10,273 nucleotides of DNA from positions 35,924-46,196 of the forward strand of contig NW_003152297.1 of assembly GCF_000003605.2 (NCBI RefSeq). The letters run 5' to 3'. Shown here piece after piece: positions 1-7,560 of the stretch; position 1 is the first letter of the stretch; the number at the start of each line of letters is the position of its first letter. A program made the position numbers and the translations under genes. Under the pieces are notes generated by a model. The model had not been told where the DNA came from. It searched no databases and was given only the letters and a program-made list of their open reading frames with translations. The stretch comes from Saccoglossus kowalevskii (lineage: Eukaryota > Hemichordata > Enteropneusta > Harrimaniidae).

Positions 1-1562
1 CCAAATGTTGAGCTATGTAGAAACAATCATCATAGCCATTCTCAATGTTGGGCTATGTGGACCAATCATCACAACCATCCCCATTGTTGAGCAATGTGGA
101 CCAATCATCACAGCCATCTCCATTGTTGATCTATGTGGACCAATCATCACAGCCATTCCAATGTTGCAGCTATGTGGACCCATCATCACAGCCATTCCAA
201 ATGTTGGGCTATGTGGACCAATCATCACAACCATCCCTCATTGTTGAGCAATGTGGACCAATCATCACAGCCATTCCATTGTTGAGCTATGTGGACCAAT
301 CATCACAGCCATTCCAATGTTGGGCTATGTGGACCAATCATCACACCATTCCAAATGTTGAGCTGTGTGGACCAATCATCACAACCATCCTCATTGTTGA
401 GCTATGTGGACCCATCATCACACATTCCAAATGTTGGGCTATGTGGACCAATCATCACAACCATCCTCATTGTTGAGCTGTGTGGACCAATCATCACAGC
501 AATTCCCAATGTTGAGCTGTGTGGACCAATCATCACAGCAATTTCCAATGTTCAGCTATGTGAACCAATAATCACAGCCATCCCCAATGTTGAGCTATGT
601 GCACCGATAATCACAGCCATCCCCAATGTTGAGCTATGTGAACCAATAATCACAGCCATCCCCGATGTTGAGCTATGTGGACCAATAATCACAGCCATCC
701 CCAATGTTGAGCTATGTGCACCAATAATCACAGCCATCCCCAATGTTGAGCTATGTGCACCAATAATCACAGCCATCCCCAATGTTGAGCAATGTTGGCC
801 AATAATCACAGCCATCCCCAATGTTGAGCAATGTGGATCAATCGTCACATCCATTCCCAATGTTGAGCTGTGTGGACCAATCATCACAGCCATCCCCAAT
901 GTTGAGCTATGTGGACCAATAATCACAGCCATCCCCAATGTTGAGCTATGTGGACCAATAATCACAGCCATCCCCAATGTTGAGCAATGTGGACCAATAA
1001 TCACAGCCATCCCCAATGTTGAGCTATGTGGACCAATAATCACAGCCATCCCCAATGTTGAGCTATGTGGACCAATAATCACAGCCATCCCCAATGTTGA
1101 GCAATGTTGGCCAATAATCACAGCCATCCCCAATGTTGAGCAATGTGGATCAATCGTCACATCCATTCCCAATGTTGAGCTGTGTGGACCAATCATCACA
1201 GCCATCCCCAATGTTGAGCTATGTGGACCAATAATCACAGCCATCCCCAATGTTGAGCTATGTGGACCAATAATCACAGCCATCCCCAATGTTGAGCAAT
1301 GTGGATCAATAGTCACATCCATTCCCAATGTTGAGCTGTGTGGACCAATCATCACAGCAATTCCCAATGTTGAGCTATGTGCACCAATAATCACAGCCAT
1401 CCCCAATGTTGAGCTATGTGGACCAATAATCACAGCCATCCCCAATGTTGAGCAATGTGGAGCAATAACCACAGCCATTCTCTAGTTGTGCTTTGTGGGC
1501 CAATAATCACAGCCATTCCTTATGTTGATACGTAGATCAATAATCTCAGACATTCCAAATGT
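1..1562. repeat. 39-bp minisatellite array, about 40 copies
   Basis: Tandem units share the core GTTGAGCTATGTGGACCAAT followed by an ATCACAGCCATCCC-type segment. Counting from each GTTG anchor, unit starts fall at 7, 47, 86, 125, 163, 203, 243, 281, 319, 357, 396, 433 and 472, then every 39 bp exactly from 511 to 1447, and finally 1485, 1524 and 1561. Early units vary from 37 to 40 bp and mostly read CCAATCATCAC. Later units mostly read CCAATAATCAC. Copies after 1485 are decayed, and the array continues beyond the left edge. Because 39 bp is 13 codons, any frame without a stop in one unit stays open across the regular part. That explains long apparent reading frames on both strands, for example a 13-residue repeat of the type NVELCGPIITAIP. 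I see no start context, flanking domain or secretion signal and treat the array as non-coding. Confidence 0.97.
759..1484. repeat. Higher-order repeat block (4 x 39 bp = 156 bp)
   Basis: Within the regular part of the minisatellite, units carrying GAGCAATG instead of GAGCTATG or GAGCTGTG start at 823, 979, 1135, 1291 and 1447. Neighbouring copies are exactly 156 bp apart, which is four units. A distinctive GCAATGTTGGCC unit occurs at 784 and 1096, 312 bp apart. Bases 759-993 match 1071-1305 with no difference (235 bp), so an eight-unit block was copied recently. The linked variant pair, a unit with GGATCAAT and TCACATCCATT followed by a GAGCTGTG unit, occurs at 823/862, 1135/1174 and 1291/1330. 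This is the pattern expected from amplification of multi-unit blocks by unequal exchange or replication slippage. Confidence 0.9.
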
Positions 1563-1785
1563 TGGGCTATGAAATCCAGTTGTTACCACAGACGTCATAC
1601 ATGTACTAATACTTTCATGCGATGCAATTTGTTATACCGCCACCCATGTTGAGATTAAACATTTGTTAACAGTATTGTCTGGTGAACAAATTAACATGGC
1701 GCCTGAATTACGTGGTGCACTTATATTTCTAATAACTAGTATGAGTTAAATTGTATTATGTACTGACTGGTTGAACCATCCTTAC
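1563..1785. other. Unassigned spacer
   Basis: There is no open frame of note and no recognisable RNA gene. One stray decayed minisatellite-like piece (CCATGTTGAGATTA, about 1647-1660) suggests the array once reached further right. Otherwise I see nothing to annotate. Confidence 0.6.
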
Positions 1786-1916
1786 ACTGTAATATAGACT
1801 GGAGGTGTTAGCGCGAAATCATTTCGCAGTTACACCTCCATTTCGCAATATATTTAATTTTATTTAAACTACAAAAACAAATTAATCGCTCGACTGCGCC
1901 AGTCTAACTGTAATAT
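1786..1916. mobile_element. MITE-like palindromic element with flanking direct repeats
   Basis: The 10-bp sequence ACTGTAATAT occurs at 1786-1795 and again at 1907-1916, directly flanking a 111-bp interval. That interval opens with AGACTGG (1796-1802) and closes with CCAGTCT (1899-1905), a perfect 7-bp inverted terminal pair. Its left part is a 41-nt hairpin. Direct repeats outside inverted ends are the signature of a short non-autonomous DNA transposon, and a duplication of 9-10 bp would suit Mutator-like families. The superfamily is inference. No transposase is encoded. Confidence 0.6.
1800..1840. repeat. 41-nt near-perfect hairpin
   Basis: Two 20-base arms (1800-1819 and 1821-1840) face each other around a single C at 1820, and 17 of 20 positions pair. 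The outer nine bases (TGGAGGTGT/ACACCTCCA) and inner seven (GCGAAAT/ATTTCGC) pair perfectly. The hairpin sits at the left end of the MITE-like element. Confidence 0.85.
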
Positions 1917-2027
1917 TAAAACAATGCCTTACTTGCAACAAAGTTCATGAATCACATGAATTCTTCAAGTCAAATTGTATCACGTTTGTTTTGATAGATC
2001 ATGTTTGCCAGAGCACAGTTCTACATA
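1917..2027. other. Unassigned spacer
   Basis: AT-rich sequence between two foldback structures. No gene or RNA signature is visible. Confidence 0.5.
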
Positions 2028-2162
2028 TTTAAAGCGCGGTGGTCGTCGCGCAGCGCGTGTTCGAATTTCATGTAAATAAACAATGTATTTTACACGCGTT
2101 CTATACGTCGTTATGAGTCCCATATCGAACAGGACGCGGCTCGACGACTGCCGCCCTTTAAC
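2028..2162. repeat. GC-rich imperfect inverted repeat
   Basis: The arm at 2028-2064 (containing GGTCGTCGCGCAGCGCG and ending TGTTCGA) pairs imperfectly with 2125-2162 (starting TCGAACA and containing CTCGACGACTGCCGC). About three quarters of some 37 positions agree, with a one-base gap, around a 60-bp spacer. A weaker match, GAGCAC...CTAC (2011-2023) against GTAGCACGTGC (2163-2173), may extend the stem. The CpG-rich arms stand out from the AT-rich surroundings. It could be a foldback element or an inverted duplication. A minus-strand open frame of 66 codons across it has no recognisable domain. Confidence 0.6.
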
Positions 2163-2211
2163 GTAGCACGTGCACACCATTCAATACTCTCGGCGTAGCA
2201 GAGACGTTACG

Positions 2212-2365
2212 TTCATCTTGATAAATATTTGTAAATTTTACAATTCAAGCTTGAAATGAGAGGTCGATTGAATACATTACAACGTTGTTGCGCACGGTGC
2301 TCGGTGATTGATTGGTTGGTTTGATTCAACTGTCATTGAAATTTATAAATATTTACAAAGATGAA
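2212..2365. repeat. AT-rich 27-bp inverted repeat
   Basis: Arm 2212-2238 (TTCATCTT then a TAAATATTT core then TAAATTT) pairs with 2339-2365 at 24 of 27 positions, with a 100-bp interval between. Inside the interval is a perfect 12-bp palindrome, TTCAAGCTTGAA, at 2244-2255. No coding potential is seen. Likely a foldback or MITE-type remnant. Confidence 0.7.
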
Positions 2366-2448
2366 GGGAGTGCCTTTGTTTCGTCAAGAGAACTTTGTAC
2401 TGAGAACTCATTATTCACAGATAATAAGTATCAAGGAAAAATGAATCG

Positions 2449-2502
2449 GTGATGTATGCTACATCACAGGCCCTCTATAGGTAGATATAGAGGGACTGTG
2501 GT
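2449..2502. repeat. Two overlapping, mutually exclusive hairpins
   Basis: Hairpin A pairs GTGATGTA (2449-2456) with TACATCAC (2460-2467), an 8-bp perfect stem with a 3-nt loop. Hairpin B pairs 2465-2479 (CACAGGCCCTCTATA) with 2486-2500 (TATAGAGGGACTGTG) at 14 of 15 positions around loop GGTAGA, with two more possible pairs outside, one of them a wobble. Bases 2463-2467 are used by both stems, so only one can form fully at a time. As single-stranded RNA or DNA this would be a two-state structure. No function is implied by context. Confidence 0.7.
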
Positions 2503-2570
2503 TACTTTAAAACCCTATTCACTCTGCATGGAATAATCAATTATATTTGTCACTGTGCAATTAAACAATC

Positions 2571-2590
2571 TTCTAAACATTTGTTTAGAA
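2571..2590. repeat. 20-bp palindrome inside a wider inverted repeat
   Basis: TTCTAAACAT is followed immediately by a sequence that pairs with it (through TTGTTTAGAA), giving at least nine contiguous pairs. Outside it, TTTGTCA (2547-2553) and TGACAAA (2604-2610) form a second, outer pair. This nested arrangement resembles other small foldback repeats just upstream. Confidence 0.65.
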
Positions 2591-2639
2591 TAATTTTTTT
2601 CAATGACAAAGTGTCCAAGCTATTGAACGGTGCCATCTC

Positions 2640-4012
2640 GGCCAGGGACAGCGTCACTGCAGTCGGAACCTGCTGTACCAATATAAGTCATTGGAACGCA
2701 CTGTAGCAGCGCAGTTGATCTCGTATCTTTCTCATAATAAACCTTTCGCAAAATGCAAGTCTGCCTATCAGACAAATCACAGTACTGAAACTGCACTTTT
2801 ACGTGTTCATAATGACATTAAGCTGGCTTTAAACAATAACAAAGATGTAATTTGAATTATGCTGAATTTATCAGCTGGTAGATCACACAATTTTACTTAA
2901 CAGGCTCAAGTCACGATTCGAGATCCGCGGTAATGTTTATAATTGGTTAAAATCGTATCTCTTCGATCGTTACCAGCGTGTAGAAATGAAATCCATATTT
3001 TCTATATCAACTAGACTTGGCTTAGGCGTCCCGTAGGGTTCAGTATTGGAACCAATTTATTTTTAGTTTGTATACATTGAAAATATTATATATAAATATA
3101 GTTGTGAGTAAGTACTCTACGCTGATGACACCCAAATTGATGTATTATGTGACTTATATATAGTAATTGGTTATCTCCATTAGAATCTTGGGTAGATGAT
3201 ATTCGTAGATGGATGATGTCCAATTAATTAATATTAACTGACAATAAAACAGAAGTTATGAAATTCACGTCCTGTTATAAGAAAGACGCCCAGGAGCTAA
3301 GATCCTTAAGAGTTGGCACATATAACATTGCTCCAGGTAGCTTCAGTAAAAAACTTAGAAGTTTTCTTTGACTGCGATGGGAAAATGTCCAATAGTGTCA
3401 ACTCTATATGTAAGGCTGCGTTTTTTATCTTGTTAACATACGGAAAATCGCATTTGTAATATCTCGACTCGACTACAACAATTCTCTCCTATATGACATA
3501 CCACAACATCAACTAGACAGAATTCAATCAGTGCAGAATGCCGCAGCTCGTCCCATCAATCGCTGTAGGAAATCTGACCACATCGCACCACTACTCAAAA
3601 CTCTTCACTCGTTTCGTGTCGAGTATTGTATCAAGTACAAACTATGTCTTATCACTTTTAGGATTATCCAATGCAAATGTCCGGACTATCTTAAATCCAT
3701 TGTGACATCATATGAACCACCACGTACTCTCGGGTCATCGGTGAGCAGTCGGCAACAACGTCAATATACCATTACCACTACGAAAACATATGGCCGGCAG
3801 GCATTTTCGATTATTGCCCCAATCTTATGGAACGATCTTCCTCCATCATTACGTTCATGCTCATCAACAGCTACTTTAAGATCATCTGTTTTCGGTTGTT
3901 TAGCCACCTGTGGGGGTTTTAATTACAAAATTCCTTTTTAATTCTATTTGTATAATTTCAACTGAGACGCAGTGTAGTGCGCTATATAAAGTATAATATC
4001 ATATCGTTATTA
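2640..4012 (+). mobile_element. Decayed CR1/L2-like LINE, 5'-truncated, with 3' tail
   Basis: The stretch carries a reverse transcriptase remnant followed by a short 3' region containing GCAGTGTAGTGCGCTATATA (3969-3988) and an ATT-rich end near 4012. This kind of 3' end is shared by many CR1/L2-type LINEs (established knowledge). The 5' end is truncated: the first recognisable coding residues are around 2660, already inside the reverse transcriptase. Many stops and frameshifts make it immobile. Clade assignment within CR1, L2 or close relatives is tentative. Confidence 0.85.
2661..3941 (+). pseudogene. CR1/L2-like reverse transcriptase, broken
   Basis: This is the remnant of a LINE ORF2 polymerase, the enzyme that copies element RNA into DNA at the target site. 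Translation in shifting frames gives, in order: a LERTVAAQL motif (2691 on); YQTNHSTETALL (2766 on); a motif A core in which LNLSA is followed directly by VDHTILLNRL (about 2861-2903), so the usual aspartate is replaced and four or so residues are missing; the motif B core GVP-stop-GS, with TAG at 3034-3036 where the family has glutamine; and an intact YADD catalytic motif at 3118-3129. After that come a WMMSN segment and a DNKTE segment, then an open C-terminal stretch (3531-3941) with QNAAAR, KTYGRQAFS and LWNDLPPSLR, typical of this LINE group. It is clearly inactive. Confidence 0.87.
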
Positions 4013-4136
4013 TTTTGTCATTGTATTTAGTAAACCCAGAGTTTACTTGTGAGAGTGCTTTGCGATCTTCAAAGTATGCCATTATGGAGATTGAAATGAT
4101 TGTCTCGATAGCAAATTAGTTGATTAGCTCATCCAA
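4013..4136. other. Spacer between LINE copies, with small hairpin
   Basis: There is a perfect 7-bp hairpin (AGTAAAC, loop CCAGA, GTTTACT) at 4029-4047, just after the tail of the CR1/L2-like element. Nothing else is recognised. Confidence 0.5.
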
Positions 4137-4870
4137 ATGTTGTTACATGGAGTCAAACAATCTCTATACGAGCGCCATCAACAGAGTGCAATTATAATCT
4201 GCAGTTGGCTATACATGCAAGCACTGCCATTCTTGACACAAACAGATAATGAATTACGACGCATGTGTGCTCATCAATTGTCTTTACTATTAGATAGTTT
4301 AATTCAGAGGGGGACAAACATGTGATCTGTGGAGAAGATCTTAATACATGTACGGATCCGTCAATTGACAGTCAGGGTGGAAATTTGAGACACAGTCGAC
4401 ATTTACTGAATACTGTTACAGACTTGTTAGAATCACACGAGCTTATTGATATTTGGAGGGTGAGAATCCCCTCAAAAACACTTTACTTGGCGTCAAAGAA
4501 ATCCACTGATTCAAAGTCGTTTGGACTATTGATTAGTTTCGAATTCCCTCTAGGACAATGTTGAATCTGTCTCAATTTTGACATCAATCTCCTCAGATCA
4601 TTCAGCAATTTGTATATATTTTGATTGTGATGTGTGGGGAAAGCATGGTAGATCCTATTGGAAATTTAACAATACCTTATGTACTGATCAAGATTATACT
4701 ACCCAGTTAACTCAACATATAAATGAATGGCTATAAGAATTTAAAGAGATAGATGTGAGAGAGTTGTGGGAGTTACTGAAATACAAAATCAGACATTTTA
4801 CAAGGTTCTACTAAAAAAATAAAGCCCATACAAAACATGAAAAAAATATCCAATTAGAGATACAAATTTC
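4137..4870 (+). pseudogene. L1/Tx1-type endonuclease and linker, broken
   Basis: This is a remnant of the apurinic-like endonuclease that nicks target DNA for LINE insertion. The first part reads through LRRMCAHQLSLLLDSLIQRGTN, then shifts by one frame at 4320-4325 to ICGEDLNT (from 4325), the counterpart of the GGDFN active-site motif with altered residues. It continues with an SRHLLN and ELIDIWR stretch typical of the family. After another frameshift the C-terminal SDH catalytic motif is intact at 4593-4601. It is followed by SYWKFNNTLCTDQDY and ELWELLKYKIRHFT, the linker leading into the reverse transcriptase. Stops interrupt the frame at several points. The N-terminal half of the domain is missing or unrecognisable. 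Confidence 0.78.
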
Positions 4871-5033
4871 AGATTTTGAGTTAGACCTCTTAATGGGGAC
4901 CTTCAGAATGAAAAATATTTACAAGCAAAATCACAATTGGAATTACTATTCGCTCAAGGTGTGATTGGTATGAGTTGGGAGAAAAGAATACTAATTATTT
5001 TCTAGGTTTAGAGAAACTCACAAAGCTAATACA

Positions 5034-6640
5034 ACAGTAAAACGTTTAATTAACAATGGAACAGAAATAACCAATCCGTATCTGACACAGACTGAAATTA
5101 AACATTTTTATTCAAAATTGTATGCTGCTAACAAGATAGATTTAAATAGTGAAAATGCAAAATGTTTTTTAGATAACAACATTCCAAAACTGAGTAATAA
5201 TCAAAAGACATCATGTGAAGGGCTTTTGAATATTAATGAATGTTTTATTGTACTTCAGTCACTCCCTGCCAATAAAACTCCAGGTAACGACGGCCTTTCT
5301 GCAGAGTTTTACAAAGCTTTTTGGCATATCATTGGTACACCTCAATTAAACAGTTTTAATTCTTCATTTCAAAAAAGGCCAGTTATCCGCTTCTCAGAAA
5401 CAAGATGTGATAACGTTGATTGCAAAAAAAAGGCAAAGACAAAACTATGGTTCAAAATTATAGACCTATTTCCTTAATAAATGTTGATGTTAAAATCCCA
5501 TCCAAAGCAATTGCAAAACGAATTTCAAATGTATTGCCGAAGATAACAAATCCACATATGTGTGCATATGTGAAGGGTTGTTACATTGGAGATGCGGTGC
5601 GTACATCTGCTAGATATAATGTGGTTAACAAGACACCAACATAAACCAGGAGTCTTGTTATCACTAAACATTCAAAAGCCATTTGACTCTGTTAACCACA
5701 GTTTTATCATAACAACGAGAAAACCCAAATATAGAAGTTATCTCTTTTTTAAAGAAGACATTTAAACTTGTAATGTGCGCAGACGATATATCATGTTTAG
5801 TTCATCCATCCTCAATACAAAGTACTTTTTTATGGTCAATAATTTTGCTAAATGCTCTGGGTTAAGGTTAAATAGGAACAAAACAGAAGCATTTTTGATG
5901 GGTTATGGCCACAAACCGAAAGATAAAGAGGATATTAAAAGGTCAGTTGGGTTAAGGATTCTGGGTATTTCTGTAACTTATAATGAGAAGCTATTCATTT
6001 CTGAGAATTTAAATTTAACATTGACAAAATTAAAACAGTTCTGTGGCTTGTTGTCACTGAGGTGGTTATCAATTATTGGCAAAATTCAGAATTTAAAAAT
6101 ACTCGGTATCCCACAATTTGTGTATTTTTCGACAATGATTTCAACCCCTAATTATGAAGACAATTTAAAAATTCATTTAATTACATTTTGAAAGATTATG
6201 ACCGAGTTAAAATAACTTCTTTAATTGCGGGTATAGAGGATGGAGGTCTGAACATGGTGGAAATTGATTTTTTTCTAAAAGCGCAAAGAATGAAATTGGT
6301 TCTATGACTGTTTTCGTCAGAACCATCTGGTTGGAGAAACATAGAACCACTACTAAATATCAAAGGGGTAGACATGTATTATCTTGTAATTTTGATGTAG
6401 AAAGTTTAGTAGATAACTTTCCACCATTTTATGTTGACATTACTAGAGAGTGGTCACATTTAATGCACCATTCCCCCAATTCTGTGTATAATATTGACAT
6501 AATATTGACTTAAGGCATACCTGGTTTGAATCTGATTAATAGTATTTTGGGGATGGAGAGTACATTAATATTAAATCCTTAACGACTAAAATAATTTACA
6601 AAAAAAAAATATAATCAGATAATTGAGCCACCCTCGATAG
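5034..6640 (+). pseudogene. L1/Tx1-type reverse transcriptase, internally deleted
   Basis: From 5034 the frame reads TVKRLINNGTEITNP, then NKTPGNDGLSAEFYKAFW (ending about 5326), then, after two frame changes, NYRPISLINVDVKIPSKAIA (from 5456) and YVKGCYIGDAV. These are fingers-domain landmarks of L1/Tx1 polymerases. Motif A is LLSLNIQKPFDSV (about 5658-5696), with asparagine where the catalytic aspartate should be. The counterpart of the FADD/YADD motif reads CADD at 5776-5787. Only about 80 bp separate the two motifs, far less than in intact enzymes, so motif B has been deleted. The thumb region follows in another frame (CSGLRLNRNKTEAF, LRILGISVTYNEKL), then GGLNMVEIDFFLKAQRMK (about 6243-6296) and C-terminal pieces to about 6640. 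It is non-functional. Confidence 0.82.
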
Positions 6641-6660
6641 TGCAAACATTTAGGAACTAG

Positions 6661-6798
6661 CAATTGGTCAAAGGGTATGCAGATCAGTAGGCAAGGCTAG
6701 TGCGTCAGCTCCCCACGTAAAAACTGCGATAAACTGCTCGAAACTTTAACAAACAAGGGATATACAGAACTATAAGTAGAAGAGAACCGGATGACGTC
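6661..6798. other. Possible 5' leader of the next LINE copy
   Basis: No reading frame is recognised. The stretch lies between the fading end of one LINE and the first apparent ORF1 start codon of the next, so it may hold the 5' untranslated region of the latter. A 10-bp palindrome ATGACGTCAT (6791-6800), a cAMP-response-element-type site, overlaps that start codon. Its function is untested. Confidence 0.35.
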
Positions 6799-7101
6799 AT
6801 GGGACATAAAAGTGACAAAGAGAAGTCGGTAAATAAAGGCAATAAAGAAGACGGGACAACACATGGTACCAATTCGTCACTGGGTGGTTATCTCGGGTAG
6901 CCCTCCGCATAAAGAAAAAAAAGTGCGTCACTGGAAGGAGAGGAAGTTTGCCTGGAATAGGTTTATTGTCTATTAAAAGAGGTAATGAAGAAAACAGATA
7001 AACACTACGAAAATGTTCAAAAGATTCAGATGAAACTAAATGAAGTAGAAGAGCGTCAAACAATCGCCGAACAGAAGATAAAAATAAATGTTAATGTATA
7101 A
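6799..7101 (+). pseudogene. Possible LINE ORF1 N-terminus, broken
   Basis: The ATG at 6799 opens a lysine- and asparagine-rich frame of 33 codons (starting MGHKSDKEKSVNKGN) that stops at 6898-6900. A second piece in another frame, 6985-7101, gives MKKTDKHYENVQKIQMKLNE followed by VEERQTIAEQKIK, a charged stretch with the spacing of a coiled coil. ORF1 proteins of L1-type elements have basic N-termini and coiled coils that trimerise and bind element RNA (established knowledge). That these pieces are ORF1 is inference from composition and position before a reverse transcriptase. No conserved RNA-binding domain is visible. Confidence 0.35.
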
Positions 7102-7104
7102 ATA

Positions 7105-7558
7105 AAAATGTTTGTATCTCACCAATACGTTTCATATTGGCATTAGAAATATTTCTGGTGAAATTGATAACACAACAAAACATTAATGGAATTTGGGTGG
7201 GGGAAGATGAGATAAAAAAAAGCATCTTTTGCTGATGACTTGACATGTTTTTTTCAGGGATATTGAATCAGCACAAACATGTTTGAATTACTAGAAAAAA
7301 TCAAAGAAATTTCAGGTCTATCGATAAATAAGAGTAAAAGTGAAGCCCTATGGATAGGAAAAAAATAAAGAGTGCAAAGAAAGACCACTCAACTTAAGTG
7401 GCCAACTGATCCAATAAAAATTGTTGGAATTTTTGTATCCTATGATAAAAACATTGCAAGAGAACTAAATCTGGCTGAACCACTAGAAAAAATAAGAAAA
7501 ACATTGACATTTTGGAGAAGGTACAGATCATCAAAACATAGCTAAATTCTGCTATTTG
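7105..7558 (+). pseudogene. L1/Tx1-like reverse transcriptase fragment with FADD motif
   Basis: In shifting frames the plus strand reads NINGIWVGEDEIKKSIF, then, after an extra T, the intact catalytic motif FADDLT starting at 7228. It continues with DIESAQTCLN, LLEKIKEISGLSINKSKSEA and LWIGKK, and then an uninterrupted piece, IKIVGIFVSYDKNIARELNL with LEKIRKTLTFWRR. The final trace is VQIIKT and LNSAI. These match the motif C, SGL.IN..K.EA, and LGI.IS blocks of L1/Tx1-type polymerases in the right order. Fingers, motif A and motif B are absent. The fragment is inactive. Confidence 0.75.
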
Positions 7559-7560
7559 AA

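Larger units (their letters stand above)
4137..6660 (+). mobile_element. Decayed L1/Tx1-like LINE
   Basis: A single degraded copy runs from the middle of the endonuclease to the C-terminal end of ORF2, in the same orientation as the upstream LINE. Segments occur in the order expected for L1/Tx1-type ORF2: endonuclease, linker, reverse transcriptase, C-terminal region. At least six frame changes and a large internal deletion are visible. Coding similarity fades around 6650. No polyA tail or target-site duplication was identified, so the outer limits are approximate. Confidence 0.82.
6700..7558 (+). mobile_element. Second L1/Tx1-like LINE copy, mostly deleted
   Basis: A coiled-coil-like ORF1 start (6799-7101) is followed almost immediately by palm and thumb parts of a reverse transcriptase (about 7105-7558). 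A full-length element would have several kilobases between them, so either a large internal deletion or two separate insertions must be assumed. The polymerase sequence differs clearly from the copy at 4.1-6.6 kb, so this is a different family. The right limit is set by the last recognisable coding piece (VQIIKT, then LNSAI) at about 7525-7555. Confidence 0.6.

Noticed and set aside
552-1478. Minus-strand 308-codon open frame in the minisatellite
   Set aside because: It is the reverse-strand counterpart of a 13-codon repeat unit. It has no start context, domain or non-repetitive flank.
1-1562. CRISPR-like array
   Set aside because: Units are directly tandem with no unique spacers, and the context is a eukaryotic genome.
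2031-2070. tRNA-like promoter boxes (GTTCGAATT resembles a B box)
   Set aside because: No cloverleaf could be drawn, and the sequence is already accounted for by the arm of the inverted repeat.
1980-2180. Minus-strand 66-codon frame with an RVLFDMG stretch resembling a retroelement aspartic protease
   Set aside because: The resemblance covers only about 15 residues, the expected DSG/DTG core is absent, and the frame lies across an inverted repeat. It may be a chance match.
6797-7063. Minus-strand 88-codon frame
   Set aside because: It has no recognisable domain and lies opposite a plausible plus-strand LINE ORF1 remnant.
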